Program-made: the position numbers and the translations under genes | Shown here: positions 1-8,003 of the stretch, one piece after another | How the letters are laid out: every line of letters begins with the position of its first letter | Numbering within the stretch: position 1 is the first letter of the stretch | Notes under the pieces: model-generated | The model's input: the letters and a program-made list of their open reading frames with translations, nothing else | The model's database searches: none | Told to the model about the DNA's origin: nothing | Source: Paenibacillus peoriae | Lineage (GTDB): Bacteria; Bacillota; Bacilli; Paenibacillales; Paenibacillaceae | Assembly (NCBI RefSeq): GCF_022531965.1 | Contig: NZ_CP092831.1 | Coordinates: 3,295,001 to 3,359,000, forward strand | Length of the DNA: 64,000 bases | Direction: 5' to 3'

Positions 1-54
1 AATCAGTCTATGATGTAATAGGAAAAGTTTATAAGATAAGGAGCATGAAATTCG

Positions 55-972
55 ATGGAATTCAGACAGCTTCAGTACACCCTGCAAATTGCAGCGGAAA
101 AAAACTTCTCACGCGCAGCAGAAAAACTGCATATTGCTCAGCCTTCTTTGAGCCAACAATTGTCCAAACTTGAAAAAGAACTTGGGGTACTTTTATTTCA
201 ACGCAACACCAGCACGGTGGAATTAACACATGCAGGAGCAAGCTTTGTAGAAAAGGCAAAAAAAATAGTTGATGCAGTCGAGCAGCTCCGGCAGGAAATG
301 GACGATATTTCTCAGCTGCGAAAAGGGAAGGTCGTCGTTGGCAGTATGCCTATCACAGGCTCCCATTTGCTGCCGCATGTGCTGCCTGTATTCAAGAGGG
401 CTCATCCAGACATTGAAATCGTGTTAGTCGAAGATTCATCCATGAATCTGGAGAAAAAAACGGCAAGTGGCGATACAGATCTCAGCCTGCTCTCTCTTCC
501 CTTAGTAGAACCTACACTTTCTTATGTACCCATCGGTGAAGAATGGATTGATCTCGCTGTTCCTCCGGGTCATCCCCTAGCCCTGCGTAAAAATGGTACC
601 CAGCCGCTGCCAGTGCATATGGAAGAACTGAAAGACGAGCCTTTTGTCGTCCTGAAAAAAGGGCAAGGCTTTCGCAAGCTGACGATGGATCTATGTCATC
701 AAGCAGGCTTTGAACCCAATGTGGTGTTTGAAAGCACTAATATGGAGACCCTTCAATCGCTCGTAGCGACAGGTATGGGCGTGACACTCGTCCCACGTTT
801 TATCGCACGGGCCGCCAGTAGCGAGTTTGTTCCAGCATTGCTGCCACTCGCCGAACCTACTCCCAGCCGTACCCTGGCCATTGCTTACCGGAACGGACGT
901 TATTTGTCTAAAGCTGCCGAAGCTTTTATTGATACCTTCCGAGAAACGGTCGAGCAACTTTCTCAAAAGTAG
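55..972 (+). CDS. LysR-family transcriptional regulator
   Basis: 305-residue protein of normal LysR length. Residues 1-60 form the winged helix-turn-helix (MEFRQLQYTLQIA, then AAEKLHIAQPSLSQQLSKLE), and residues about 90-300 form the two-lobed periplasmic-binding-like effector domain. The start at 55 follows AAGGAG at 38-43; an earlier ATG at 46 is out of frame. LysR proteins bind DNA as tetramers and respond to a small ligand. The ligand and targets cannot be read from sequence, and no divergent partner lies inside the window. A hairpin pair follows the stop. Confidence 0.93.
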   Translation: MEFRQLQYTLQIAAEKNFSRAAEKLHIAQPSLSQQLSKLEKELGVLLFQRNTSTVELTHAGASFVEKAKKIVDAVEQLRQEMDDISQLRKGKVVVGSMPITGSHLLPHVLPVFKRAHPDIEIVLVEDSSMNLEKKTASGDTDLSLLSLPLVEPTLSYVPIGEEWIDLAVPPGHPLALRKNGTQPLPVHMEELKDEPFVVLKKGQGFRKLTMDLCHQAGFEPNVVFESTNMETLQSLVATGMGVTLVPRFIARAASSEFVPALLPLAEPTPSRTLAIAYRNGRYLSKAAEAFIDTFRETVEQLSQK

Positions 973-986
973 CCTCGAACGTGAAA

Positions 987-1045
987 AGGACCGTCTTCCT
1001 CCCCAGCCCAAGCCAGAGAGGAAGACGGTCCTGGGGCTTCGCCCC
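987..1045. terminator. Paired strong hairpins after the LysR gene
   Basis: A perfect 15-bp inverted repeat (arms 987-1001 and 1018-1032) is followed directly by a second hairpin GGGGC-TTC-GCCCC at 1033-1045. Position after the LysR stop suggests transcription termination. There is no clear U-tract, so intrinsic termination is less certain than for the other terminators here. Confidence 0.5.
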
Positions 1046-1310
1046 TATACTTTCAATACTGCAATTAGATCACGGGTTCGATTACACTGTTGCGATGTTG
1101 CTTCCATCTGTCTTCAACGAACCACATTTCATGTTCATTTGAAATTCATGTCAGCCTCGCCTGATTACTCTACGCTTGCTCGGAAACTCCACTTTATCCA
1201 TCCCGCATCACTTCTTTCCTTAAGGTCTCTAGTCTTGGTATCCAAGAATGTCCTACCTCAGTTCCAATGTGCTGTGTGATCCCAAAGTGTCTGTCCTCGC
1301 CTTGTTGTGA

Positions 1311-1451
1311 TCAGGGTCTCCCTAGATGTGGTGGACTTTTGTCCTGATCATAGCCCATTTCATAGTTGTTTCCGACAACCTGTCTATTTAAGCCTCTCGG
1401 CCGTGACAGGCCATCCCTATTCGCCAGTTCGGATCTACTTTGGTTATCCAT
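1311..1451 (-). CDS. Candidate 46-residue small protein
   Basis: ATG at 1451 is preceded by a perfect AGGAGG (1461-1466) with a 9-nt spacer, the best Shine-Dalgarno signal in this 560-bp stretch between 972 and 1533. The frame gives 46 residues starting MDNQSRSELANRDGLSRP and stops at TGA 1313-1311. The product is very hydrophilic, rich in N, R, D, G and P, without cysteine, membrane segment or signal peptide, so it may be unstructured. I do not recognise it. A TATAAT-like box lies just upstream. It could be read with the gene ending at 1533, or it could be a remnant of a mobile or structured element. The remaining bases 1046-1310 show no other supported feature. Confidence 0.4.
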   Translation of the reverse strand: MDNQSRSELANRDGLSRPRGLNRQVVGNNYEMGYDQDKSPPHLGRP

Positions 1452-1532
1452 CGTTATCAACCTCCTGGTGTCGGGATACTATTATAATACACCTATAGGC
1501 TGTATCTGAAACAGGTATCATAAAAAACTTTT

Positions 1533-2336
1533 TTATGATCGAGAAGAACCAAATGCTTGCTGTACCTCGGCTTCACTCACTTGTGTTTTAAAGACCAATT
1601 TCGAAGGATCTTGAGGTGAATAAATGACCTCTATAATGCTTCCTTGCTGCAGCTTGGATAGTTGGGAAGAAAAAACATCCTTTTGCGTGGTTACATTAAA
1701 GGTATCGCCGTTGCTTTTCGTTACACTCAGCGTAAATTGAAGCTTAATTTTATCGGATCCCGCTTCACCTATGGGTGTAACATCCAGCACCTTTGCATAT
1801 GCCTGCTCACCGGTTTTGGCAATTTCCATCAGCTCGGGCGATACGCCCTGCTTGACCATTTGCTCATTCATTAACGCTTGCAAATCCATCTGCGACACCT
1901 GCCCTTTCAGGTCAAGTCCTACTTTCTTTTTGTCTTTCTCCGATATTACGAGTGGAATGATCGAGCCTGGCTGAAATTGAGCCATGGAAGTTAAAGGAAT
2001 AATCGTCGTCAAAGCAGTATCATATTTGTCTTCTCCCTGTTTGGTTACGGTCAACCCAAGTTTTACCTGCGGCTGATTGTTTACATAAGTCCCTGTTTGC
2101 TGAACACTAGTAATGATCCCTACCCCAGGAGCACCCTTCTTGACTTTACCCCCTCCGAAAAACGCACCTATAATACCAGGTAGAAATATAAGCGCAAAGC
2201 CTGTATAAATTAACGGCCGATACCACGGAGCATCCATAATCAAAAATGGATCATTCCATAAGTAGTTAGCCAAGAATGGTGAGAAGCCTACACCAAACAC
2301 TAGAAGTACCCCGATCATACTCAAAAATCCTTTCAT
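1533..2336 (-). CDS. Membrane-anchored protein with two copies of a beta-type domain
   Basis: 267 residues. Two membrane helices (about 5-25 and 42-62) end in a GGG/KK turn, followed by two related segments of about 70 residues (about 72-142 and 180-252). Each has the pattern V-x-x-TG or IG, then an LxVT strand, then a PGSIIP/QGSIIE turn and a final SPxDPSKL-like strand. The same segment occurs once in the neighbouring gene at 2409-2828. Function unknown. The domain pattern suggests a small beta-barrel placed at the cytoplasmic or outer face of the membrane. A hairpin-poor 80-bp stretch separates it from the small ORF downstream. Confidence 0.7.
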   Translation of the reverse strand: MKGFLSMIGVLLVFGVGFSPFLANYLWNDPFLIMDAPWYRPLIYTGFALIFLPGIIGAFFGGGKVKKGAPGVGIITSVQQTGTYVNNQPQVKLGLTVTKQGEDKYDTALTTIIPLTSMAQFQPGSIIPLVISEKDKKKVGLDLKGQVSQMDLQALMNEQMVKQGVSPELMEIAKTGEQAYAKVLDVTPIGEAGSDKIKLQFTLSVTKSNGDTFNVTTQKDVFSSQLSKLQQGSIIEVIYSPQDPSKLVFKTQVSEAEVQQAFGSSRS

Positions 2337-2408
2337 CCTTCAAAACCCCTTTTCAATCATCTGTTTAAAATATATGTCAGCAAGATAGGGTGAAACACCT
2401 CATTCATT

Positions 2409-2828
2409 TTACGCTGTCACCAGACCCATATAGATCAGCTCTGATGGATTTTTCGGGTTGCTTCCCAGACCCACCGTATCTCCAGGCCGCGGGATTTGCA
2501 GCTTGGATACGAGCGTTTCCAACGTTTTTTGGTATCGATTGCCGTTAATTTCTGTCACATCTAGCACTAGCACTACGATCGGATCAAAATTCACGAGCTT
2601 CCCGGTATCTGTTACCGAAATAATAACCGCAGTCGCTGCCATCGCCAAACCACCGTTAGCCGCTGTTTGAGCTTGTCTTGCCGAATTTAGGCTTTGGTTG
2701 ATCTGTTCCCGATGCTCTTTGGGTACTAGACCTTTCATAAATAAGCCTGACAGGCCTTTATTCATCAGTTGGTCTGCTTGTTCTATCGCATCCTGCTGTT
2801 TTTTCTTTTTACCGAAAAAGTTCATCAT
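2409..2828 (-). CDS. Conserved hypothetical protein sharing a domain with its neighbour
   Basis: 139 residues. The basic N-terminus (MMNFFGKKKKQQD) and a helical segment (about 15-60) precede one copy of the beta-type domain (about 66-137: IISVTDTGKLV, LDVTEINGNRY, PRPGD, NPKNPSELIYMG). No signal peptide; likely cytosolic or peripheral. The gene lies 72 bp upstream of the membrane protein at 1533-2336 on the same strand, so the two are probably co-expressed and may have arisen by domain duplication. Function unknown. Confidence 0.7.
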   Translation of the reverse strand: MMNFFGKKKKQQDAIEQADQLMNKGLSGLFMKGLVPKEHREQINQSLNSARQAQTAANGGLAMAATAVIISVTDTGKLVNFDPIVVLVLDVTEINGNRYQKTLETLVSKLQIPRPGDTVGLGSNPKNPSELIYMGLVTA

Positions 2829-2916
2829 GTGATTGCACCTCGTATTTTGTATTGTCGTACCTTATGAATTCAGTATAGAAGACGGTTCCTGACATCACAA
2901 TACGTTTTGGCACATA

Positions 2917-2963
2917 CAAAAAAACCGGAAAAACAGGAGCTTCAACCTGTATTTTGTCGGTTT
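2917..2963 (-). terminator. Intrinsic terminator of the HTH-TPR regulator
   Basis: Read on the minus strand, arms 2958-2963/2922-2927 (AAACCG with CGGTTT) and 2946-2950/2933-2937 (ACAGG with CCTGT) form a long hairpin followed by a run of seven Us. It lies downstream of the gene ending at 3065. Confidence 0.75.
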
Positions 2964-3064
2964 ATTTTTGAACTTTGGCACGGTTCGCACAAAATTTTGC
3001 ACACTTCCGAGTATTCTTTCGAACAATCTATCCGATAGTTTTGTGAAAAGCGAATGATTTCTGA

Positions 3065-4345
3065 CTATTTTTTTCTTAAAAGATAGACCAGTTTACGATA
3101 ATACGCAGATGATTCTTTATAACGACGACTGTCCTCGGACACCACAGCCAGCGTTTCATATAACTGTTCAAGCCGCGCTGGATGCTGAAGAGCTTCAAAA
3201 TAAGGCAAGCATTGCAAGGCATGCATCCAAAAGGCGTCCTGATTTCCCTGAGCAAGCGCAAGCTGGCTTTCATAAAAATCAAGCCCCATTTGCTGATCTG
3301 TTGTCAGATTGGTTTGGCGAAGCTGATCCAAATGCTGTGAGAGAAGGCCCCAATTTTTCCGCACAAACGCAATCTCACAACGATATATCAGCGTAACGGG
3401 CAGCATCATCTGCTGCATTTCCTCCCGCTCCCGACTCACCAGCGCTTCAAAACGCCCTACTTCCTCCAATGCCTTGTCCAGCTCTCCAATCGATGTCAGC
3501 ATAATAATCCGGTTGTTCAGGATGGTCGTGAGCATATCTGCCGCATTTTCCAAATAGACTAGATTGGCCTCAGCCATAGACAGCGTTAACAGTGCTTCCT
3601 GTACAGAACCCATGGCAAAACAATATCCGCTGTAAGCTACATACAGGCCCGTCAAACGGTGAAAAAGCCGATCATCATACACCCTTCGCATCGTCTGCTC
3701 GAATACCTGCTTCGCCTGATCAAATTGCTTAACCTGAATGCAGGCCTCCATCATAATGTTTTGCGCATTGAGCCAGTTTTCCGTCCCCTCTTCCACCAAT
3801 CGGATTAACTGCGTAACGTTATTCAGCACATCATAATAATGATTTTTAGAGCGGAGATACTGGATTTTATAAAATAAAATTGCTTTTTTTAGCGGTGCGG
3901 GCAGCTCCACCTCATCCGAACGACCAAACTTCTCCAAATAAAAATTCAAATAGGTTTGATGTAAATATTCATAGGCCGTTGGGTCATTTAATTGCTGGTA
4001 ATAAACGGCCTTCATCAAATAAGTCGTCATTTCCACTACCAGTGAATCGTTGCGATCCTCCAGCTGATCCACATAGCCTTCCGTGGCAGGATTAGCCAGC
4101 TTGGACAGCTCTGTAAAAATCTTATCCGCTGTAGCCAGCGTTTCCTCATCCTCTGCCGCTGCACGTAAGAGGTACGATGGGTTTACACCTAAACGCCCAG
4201 CAATTTGCTCAGCCAGATCCTCTGCTAACGGGTAACGGTCGGCCAGTATATTCGCAAAATGTGCAGGTGTCACCAGCCCGTCTACCAGCTCTTTACGGGA
4301 CAGGTTTTTCTTTTTACACAAAAATTCAATGCGTTCCTTAAGCAT
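3065..4345 (-). CDS. HTH-TPR transcriptional regulator
   Basis: 426 residues when started at the ATG at 4345, which follows AGAAAGGA. An upstream extension in the same frame would overlap the end of the hydrolase gene and is rejected. Residues 1-60 form a helix-turn-helix (MLKERIEFLCKKKNLSRKEL through RLGVNPSYLL). The rest is alpha-helical TPR-like repeats, the layout of peptide-sensing RRNPP-type regulators (Rgg, PlcR, AimR) and of many solitary HTH-TPR regulators. A terminator follows at 2917-2963. No signal-peptide gene is visible next to it, so control by a peptide is only a possibility. Confidence 0.75.
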   Translation of the reverse strand: MLKERIEFLCKKKNLSRKELVDGLVTPAHFANILADRYPLAEDLAEQIAGRLGVNPSYLLRAAAEDEETLATADKIFTELSKLANPATEGYVDQLEDRNDSLVVEMTTYLMKAVYYQQLNDPTAYEYLHQTYLNFYLEKFGRSDEVELPAPLKKAILFYKIQYLRSKNHYYDVLNNVTQLIRLVEEGTENWLNAQNIMMEACIQVKQFDQAKQVFEQTMRRVYDDRLFHRLTGLYVAYSGYCFAMGSVQEALLTLSMAEANLVYLENAADMLTTILNNRIIMLTSIGELDKALEEVGRFEALVSREREEMQQMMLPVTLIYRCEIAFVRKNWGLLSQHLDQLRQTNLTTDQQMGLDFYESQLALAQGNQDAFWMHALQCLPYFEALQHPARLEQLYETLAVVSEDSRRYKESSAYYRKLVYLLRKK

Positions 4346-4367
4346 GGAGTATTCCTTTCTACACTGA

Positions 4368-5186
4368 TTATCGGTCATACAGTGAGGGACGCCGATCTTC
4401 AAACACCGGAATACGACCACGCACGTCCTGCACCAAGGCAGACTCAATCGTTCCTGTGAGAATCTCCTCCTGCTCTCCGCCCTCAGCAATGATTTCTCCC
4501 CATGGATCAATAATAAGTGAATGCCCGAAGAATTCAGTTTCTCCGCTGCGACCTACCCGGTTACAAGCAATGACATACATTTGATTTTCTATAGCACGTG
4601 CGGTCAGCAAGGTGCGCCAGTGATGCAGCCGAGGATGAGGCCATTCTGCGGGTACGATCAGCAAATTCGCGCCCGACAGAGCCAAACTGCGGGCTAGTTC
4701 AGGAAACCGGATATCATAGCAGATCGACGCACCTGCCTGAATCCCATCATCCAGTGCGAATAAAACCTTTTCTTCGCCAGGCTGCAAATATTTTTCTTCA
4801 TCCATAAGTCGGAATAGATGAATTTTGGAATACGAAGCAACCTCTCTGCCTGTTCGGTCAAAAACAAGCATCGTATTATACACATGACCGTCGCTTTTTT
4901 TCTCTGCGATCGACCCAGCTACTACGTTCACTTGGTGGGTGGCAGCGAATGCTGCTATCCATGCCCGGGTCTCCGTTCCTTCCTTGTCCGCCAGCTCATG
5001 AATGCGCTCCAAGGCATAGCCTGTGTTCCACATTTCTGGCAGGACAATCAGATCCGGCCTCAGTTCGGCTTTCATCGCTTGTTCCATTAAAGCTCGGATA
5101 TGACTGCGGTTTTCCGGGGGATTTCCTATCTCTATGTGAGCTTGTATGAGTGCAACACTGAACGGCTGAGCTTCCTGATACGTCAA
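4368..5186 (-). CDS. mtnU: Carbon-nitrogen hydrolase, probable omega-amidase of methionine salvage
   Basis: 272-residue nitrilase-superfamily enzyme with the Glu-Lys-Cys triad: E in LPEMWNTGY (about 50), K in YSKIHLF (about 121) and nucleophile C in GASICYDIRFPE (about 155). The family member linked to mtn genes (YkrU/MtnU in Bacillus) hydrolyses alpha-ketoglutaramate or the succinamate analogue to the dicarboxylic acid and ammonia. This pulls glutamine transaminases forward. It is divergent from mtnE with 176 bp between starts, matching the ykrU/ykrV pairing. Specificity is inferred from context; a broader amidase role is possible. Confidence 0.8.
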   Translation of the reverse strand: MTYQEAQPFSVALIQAHIEIGNPPENRSHIRALMEQAMKAELRPDLIVLPEMWNTGYALERIHELADKEGTETRAWIAAFAATHQVNVVAGSIAEKKSDGHVYNTMLVFDRTGREVASYSKIHLFRLMDEEKYLQPGEEKVLFALDDGIQAGASICYDIRFPELARSLALSGANLLIVPAEWPHPRLHHWRTLLTARAIENQMYVIACNRVGRSGETEFFGHSLIIDPWGEIIAEGGEQEEILTGTIESALVQDVRGRIPVFEDRRPSLYDR

Positions 5187-5362
5187 AATCCTTCATCCTC
5201 CTTGTGAGCCGGAGCTTCTCGTGACCCATTGTCCGGTATTTTCTCCCATCATAGCCCGATCAGTCTGGATTACGCAACCATGCAAGCTTAATTCCCCCTA
5301 TACAGCTCGGTAAAATCGTGATAGATTATTTCTTAAACTATTCCAAAAGGTCGTGTACATGG

Positions 5363-6544
5363 ATGACTCATTTTTCTATTCCTTCCTCTGACGTCATGAA
5401 ACAGTTACCCACTCAATTTTTTGCCACACTTGTACAAAATGTAAACCGTGAAATCGCGGCGGGGCATGATGTCATTAATCTCGGACAGGGGAACCCCGAT
5501 ACCCCCACTCCTTCTCATATTGTAAAAGCTTTGCAGGAATCAGCAGATAACCCGCTATATCATAAATATTCGCCATTTCGCGGTTATAGCTTTCTCAAGG
5601 AAGCCGTTGCCCAGCGCTATCAGGAGGATTACGGTGTAACGCTCAATCCTGAAACCGAGGTCGCCATCCTGTTTGGCGGGAAAACAGGCTTGGTTCAGCT
5701 ACCGCAAGTTTTACTCAATCCCGGCGATATGTGTCTCGTCCCTGATCCCGGTTATCCGGACTACTGGTCAGGTGTAGCCTTGGCTAAAGCGGAAATGTCT
5801 TTTCTGTCATTAAAGGAAGAGAATCGTTTTCTGCCCGACTATGAAGCCATTTCCGCGGAAGACCGCCGCCGCGCTAAGCTAATGTTCCTTAACTATCCGA
5901 ATAATCCTACCTCGGCTACTGCTCCACTTTCCTTTTACGAGGATACGGTTGAATTCGCGCAACGTAACGGCATTGTGGTTGCCAGTGATTTTGCCTATGG
6001 CGCTATTGGATTTGATGGCGAACGTCCGGTAAGCTTCCTACAGGCTAAGGGTGCTAAAGACGTGGGGATTGAGTTCTATACCTTGTCCAAAACGTACAAT
6101 ATGGCGGGCTGGCGTGTTGGTTTCGCGCTCGGTAATGCCGAAATCATCTCGATGATTAACCTGCTGCAGGATCATATTTATGTAAGCTTGTTTGGCGGCA
6201 TTCAGTCAGCGGCTGCGACAGCCTTAACGGCCTCGCAGAACTGCGTAAGCGAGCTGGTTGCCCGTTATGAATCGCGCCGTAACGCTTTTTATGATGCACT
6301 TGGGCAAATCGGCTGGAAGGCGACACGCCCAAGCGGCTCCTTTTTCAGTTGGTTGCCTGTGCCGCAGGGCTATACTTCTACTTCTTTTGCTGATCTGTTG
6401 TTGCGGGAAGCCAAGGTGGCTGTCGCTCCAGGGATCGGCTTCGGGAGTGGCGGCGAAGGATATGTGCGAGCGGGGCTGCTGAGCTCAGAAGCTCGACTGA
6501 CCGAGGCGGCTGATCGAATTGGCAAGCTAAACCTGTTTGGTTAA
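5363..6544 (+). CDS. mtnE: Methionine-salvage aminotransferase
   Basis: 393 residues, class I/II fold PLP aminotransferase. It carries the substrate loop GQGNPDTPTPSHIVKAL near residue 37, NYPNNPTSA near 180 and the PLP lysine in YTLSKTYNMAGWRVGF near 235. Family role: transamination of 2-keto-4-methylthiobutyrate to methionine, preferably with glutamine, the last step of MTA recycling. The start at 5363 (AAAAGG upstream, 12 nt) is preferred over GTG 5318, which has no ribosome site; ATG 5396 is a poorer alternative. It is divergent from the omega-amidase and directly upstream of the proline T-box, with no clear terminator between. Confidence 0.85.
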   Translation: MTHFSIPSSDVMKQLPTQFFATLVQNVNREIAAGHDVINLGQGNPDTPTPSHIVKALQESADNPLYHKYSPFRGYSFLKEAVAQRYQEDYGVTLNPETEVAILFGGKTGLVQLPQVLLNPGDMCLVPDPGYPDYWSGVALAKAEMSFLSLKEENRFLPDYEAISAEDRRRAKLMFLNYPNNPTSATAPLSFYEDTVEFAQRNGIVVASDFAYGAIGFDGERPVSFLQAKGAKDVGIEFYTLSKTYNMAGWRVGFALGNAEIISMINLLQDHIYVSLFGGIQSAAATALTASQNCVSELVARYESRRNAFYDALGQIGWKATRPSGSFFSWLPVPQGYTSTSFADLLLREAKVAVAPGIGFGSGGEGYVRAGLLSSEARLTEAADRIGKLNLFG

Positions 6545-6569
6545 TCCGTATTTTCCAGCTACAACTTCT

Positions 6570-6599
6570 TTGCCAAACCTGGTCTTTTCGTGGTATTCT
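6570..6599 (+). promoter_or_regulatory. Putative sigma-A promoter of the pro-mtn transcript
   Basis: TTGCCA (6570-6575), an 18-bp spacer and TATTCT (6594-6599) lie just before the T-box leader. A start near 6606 would place the whole stem I in the transcript. Confidence 0.5.
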
Positions 6600-6615
6600 G
6601 TATCCAATATCATTT

Positions 6616-6849
6616 AGCGCGTTGAAGGGACTATTAAGAGAGACCCGGTCCTGTTCAGAGAGTAAATTCCGATAGGCTGCAAGAATTTACCTGGACTCTC
6701 TCCCAACTCCTATCCCCGAGCGCCCTGCGCAATCAGGCGGCCCCTGCCGTTAACAGGTTTCAAGTGGGATGATCATGAATCATCAATGAAGGTGGTACCG
6801 CGGAAGCACAAACTTTCGTCCTTTGCATACAAAGGATGGAAGTTTTTTT
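6616..6849 (+). promoter_or_regulatory. T-box riboswitch, proline-responsive
   Basis: Canonical T-box sequence AGGTGGTACCGCG (6789-6801) is followed by an intrinsic terminator: arms about 6811-6825 and 6830-6843, loop CATA, then seven Ts to 6849. Stem I starts near GTTGAAGGGA (6621-6630). The distal loop is recognisable as AGAGAGTAAATTC ... AGGCTGCAAGAATTTAC. A lower helix GGGA (6627-6630) with TCCC (6713-6716) abuts CCT-A at 6709-6712, which makes CCU (proline) the best specifier; the nearby CCC at 6702-6704 is also a proline codon. Uncharged tRNA-Pro would pair with the TGG of the T-box sequence and allow readthrough into proB. Specifier choice was made by eye. Confidence 0.93.
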
Positions 6850-6884
6850 GCATTAAAAAGAGTAAAATTAAGGAAGTGGACGTC

Positions 6885-7991
6885 ATGTCAACACGTATCG
6901 TCATTAAAATCGGTAGCAGCTCTCTAACTGGAGTGGAAGGTGGCTTGAATCGGGAAGCCATCGCTTATTTTGCCCGGGAAATCAGCTTGCTTCGTGCAAA
7001 AGGTTATGAAGTGCTGCTGGTTACATCAGGCGCAGTAGCCGCCGGATTCAGAGAGATTGGGTACCCGTTTCGCCCTAAGCTGCTACATGAAAAGCAGGCG
7101 GCAGCGGCTGTTGGCCAAGCTCTTCTCATGCAGGCCTATGAGCAGGCTTTTAAAGATTTTGACCTAGTGATCGCGCAGGTTCTGCTTACCCGTAGTGACT
7201 TTTTGATCCGCAAACGGATGAACAATGCCGGAATGACCGTAGAAGAATTGCTGCGCCAGCAGGTTATCCCGATCTTTAACGAAAATGACACGGTATCAAT
7301 TGACGAATTGAAATTCGGCGATAACGATATGCTGTCCGCGCTGGTTGCCAATCTGGTCAAAGCTCAGCATCTGATTATCATTACGGACACCGATGGCGTA
7401 TATACGGCAGATCCGCGCAAGCATCCGAATGCCGTACGTTTTGAACGTATCGAAGAAATTACAGAGGAGATTTATGCATTAGCTGGAGGTTCTGGATCGT
7501 CTGTAGGTACTGGCGGCATGCGATCCAAGATCGAAGCTGCCAAAGTCGCTACACGCGGCGGTGTGCCTGTATATGTGGGACGTGTAAGCGCGAATGGCGA
7601 TCTAGACGCAGCCGTTGAAGGACACGGACCGGGAACATATTTTGACACTCACCTCTCTTCACTTCCGATGAAAAAACAATGGCTTGGATTTATGTCCACC
7701 CCTCTGGGCGCGGTGCATGTAGACGAAGGGGCCGAGGAAGCGCTGGTTCACGGAGGACACAGTCTACTTCCGGTTGGCGTACGACGTGTCGAGGGCAGCT
7801 TTCATGCCGGAGATGTCGTTGAGGTGCTCGGACCGGAAAATAAAGTGTTAGGACGCGGCATCGTCAATTATGACGATGAACAGCTTCGAATGGTACAAGG
7901 ATTACCGAGCGGTGAGGTTGTGGGCAAAATTGGTCCCATTCACCGGCTTGAGGTGATTCACAGGGATGAATGGATTACATTATGTATGTAG
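6885..7991 (+). CDS. proB: Glutamate 5-kinase
   Basis: 368 residues. Phosphorylates glutamate to gamma-glutamyl phosphate, the first step of proline synthesis. The amino-acid-kinase domain spans residues 1-260 (IVIKIGSSSLTG at the start, LLVTSGAVAAG, FNENDTVSIDEL, ITDTDGVYTADPR), and a PUA domain fills about 275-365. The start at 6885 follows AAGGAAG (6870-6876). A longer in-frame reading from 6786 begins inside the T-box and terminator and is rejected. First gene of proBAC-mtnWXB, 12 bp before proA. Confidence 0.96.
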   Translation: MSTRIVIKIGSSSLTGVEGGLNREAIAYFAREISLLRAKGYEVLLVTSGAVAAGFREIGYPFRPKLLHEKQAAAAVGQALLMQAYEQAFKDFDLVIAQVLLTRSDFLIRKRMNNAGMTVEELLRQQVIPIFNENDTVSIDELKFGDNDMLSALVANLVKAQHLIIITDTDGVYTADPRKHPNAVRFERIEEITEEIYALAGGSGSSVGTGGMRSKIEAAKVATRGGVPVYVGRVSANGDLDAAVEGHGPGTYFDTHLSSLPMKKQWLGFMSTPLGAVHVDEGAEEALVHGGHSLLPVGVRRVEGSFHAGDVVEVLGPENKVLGRGIVNYDDEQLRMVQGLPSGEVVGKIGPIHRLEVIHRDEWITLCM

Positions 7992-8003
7992 GGAGGCCGT
8001 AAC

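Noticed and set aside
2829..3064. Signal-peptide gene for the HTH-TPR regulator
   Set aside because: No short frame with a hydrophobic leader and ribosome site was found; the stretch holds the regulator terminator and a promoter.
5187..5362. SAM riboswitch upstream of mtnE
   Set aside because: No S-box core sequence could be found on either strand between mtnU and mtnE.
6786..6884. In-frame N-terminal extension of proB starting at 6786
   Set aside because: It begins inside the T-box sequence and crosses the terminator; the ATG at 6885 has a proper ribosome site.
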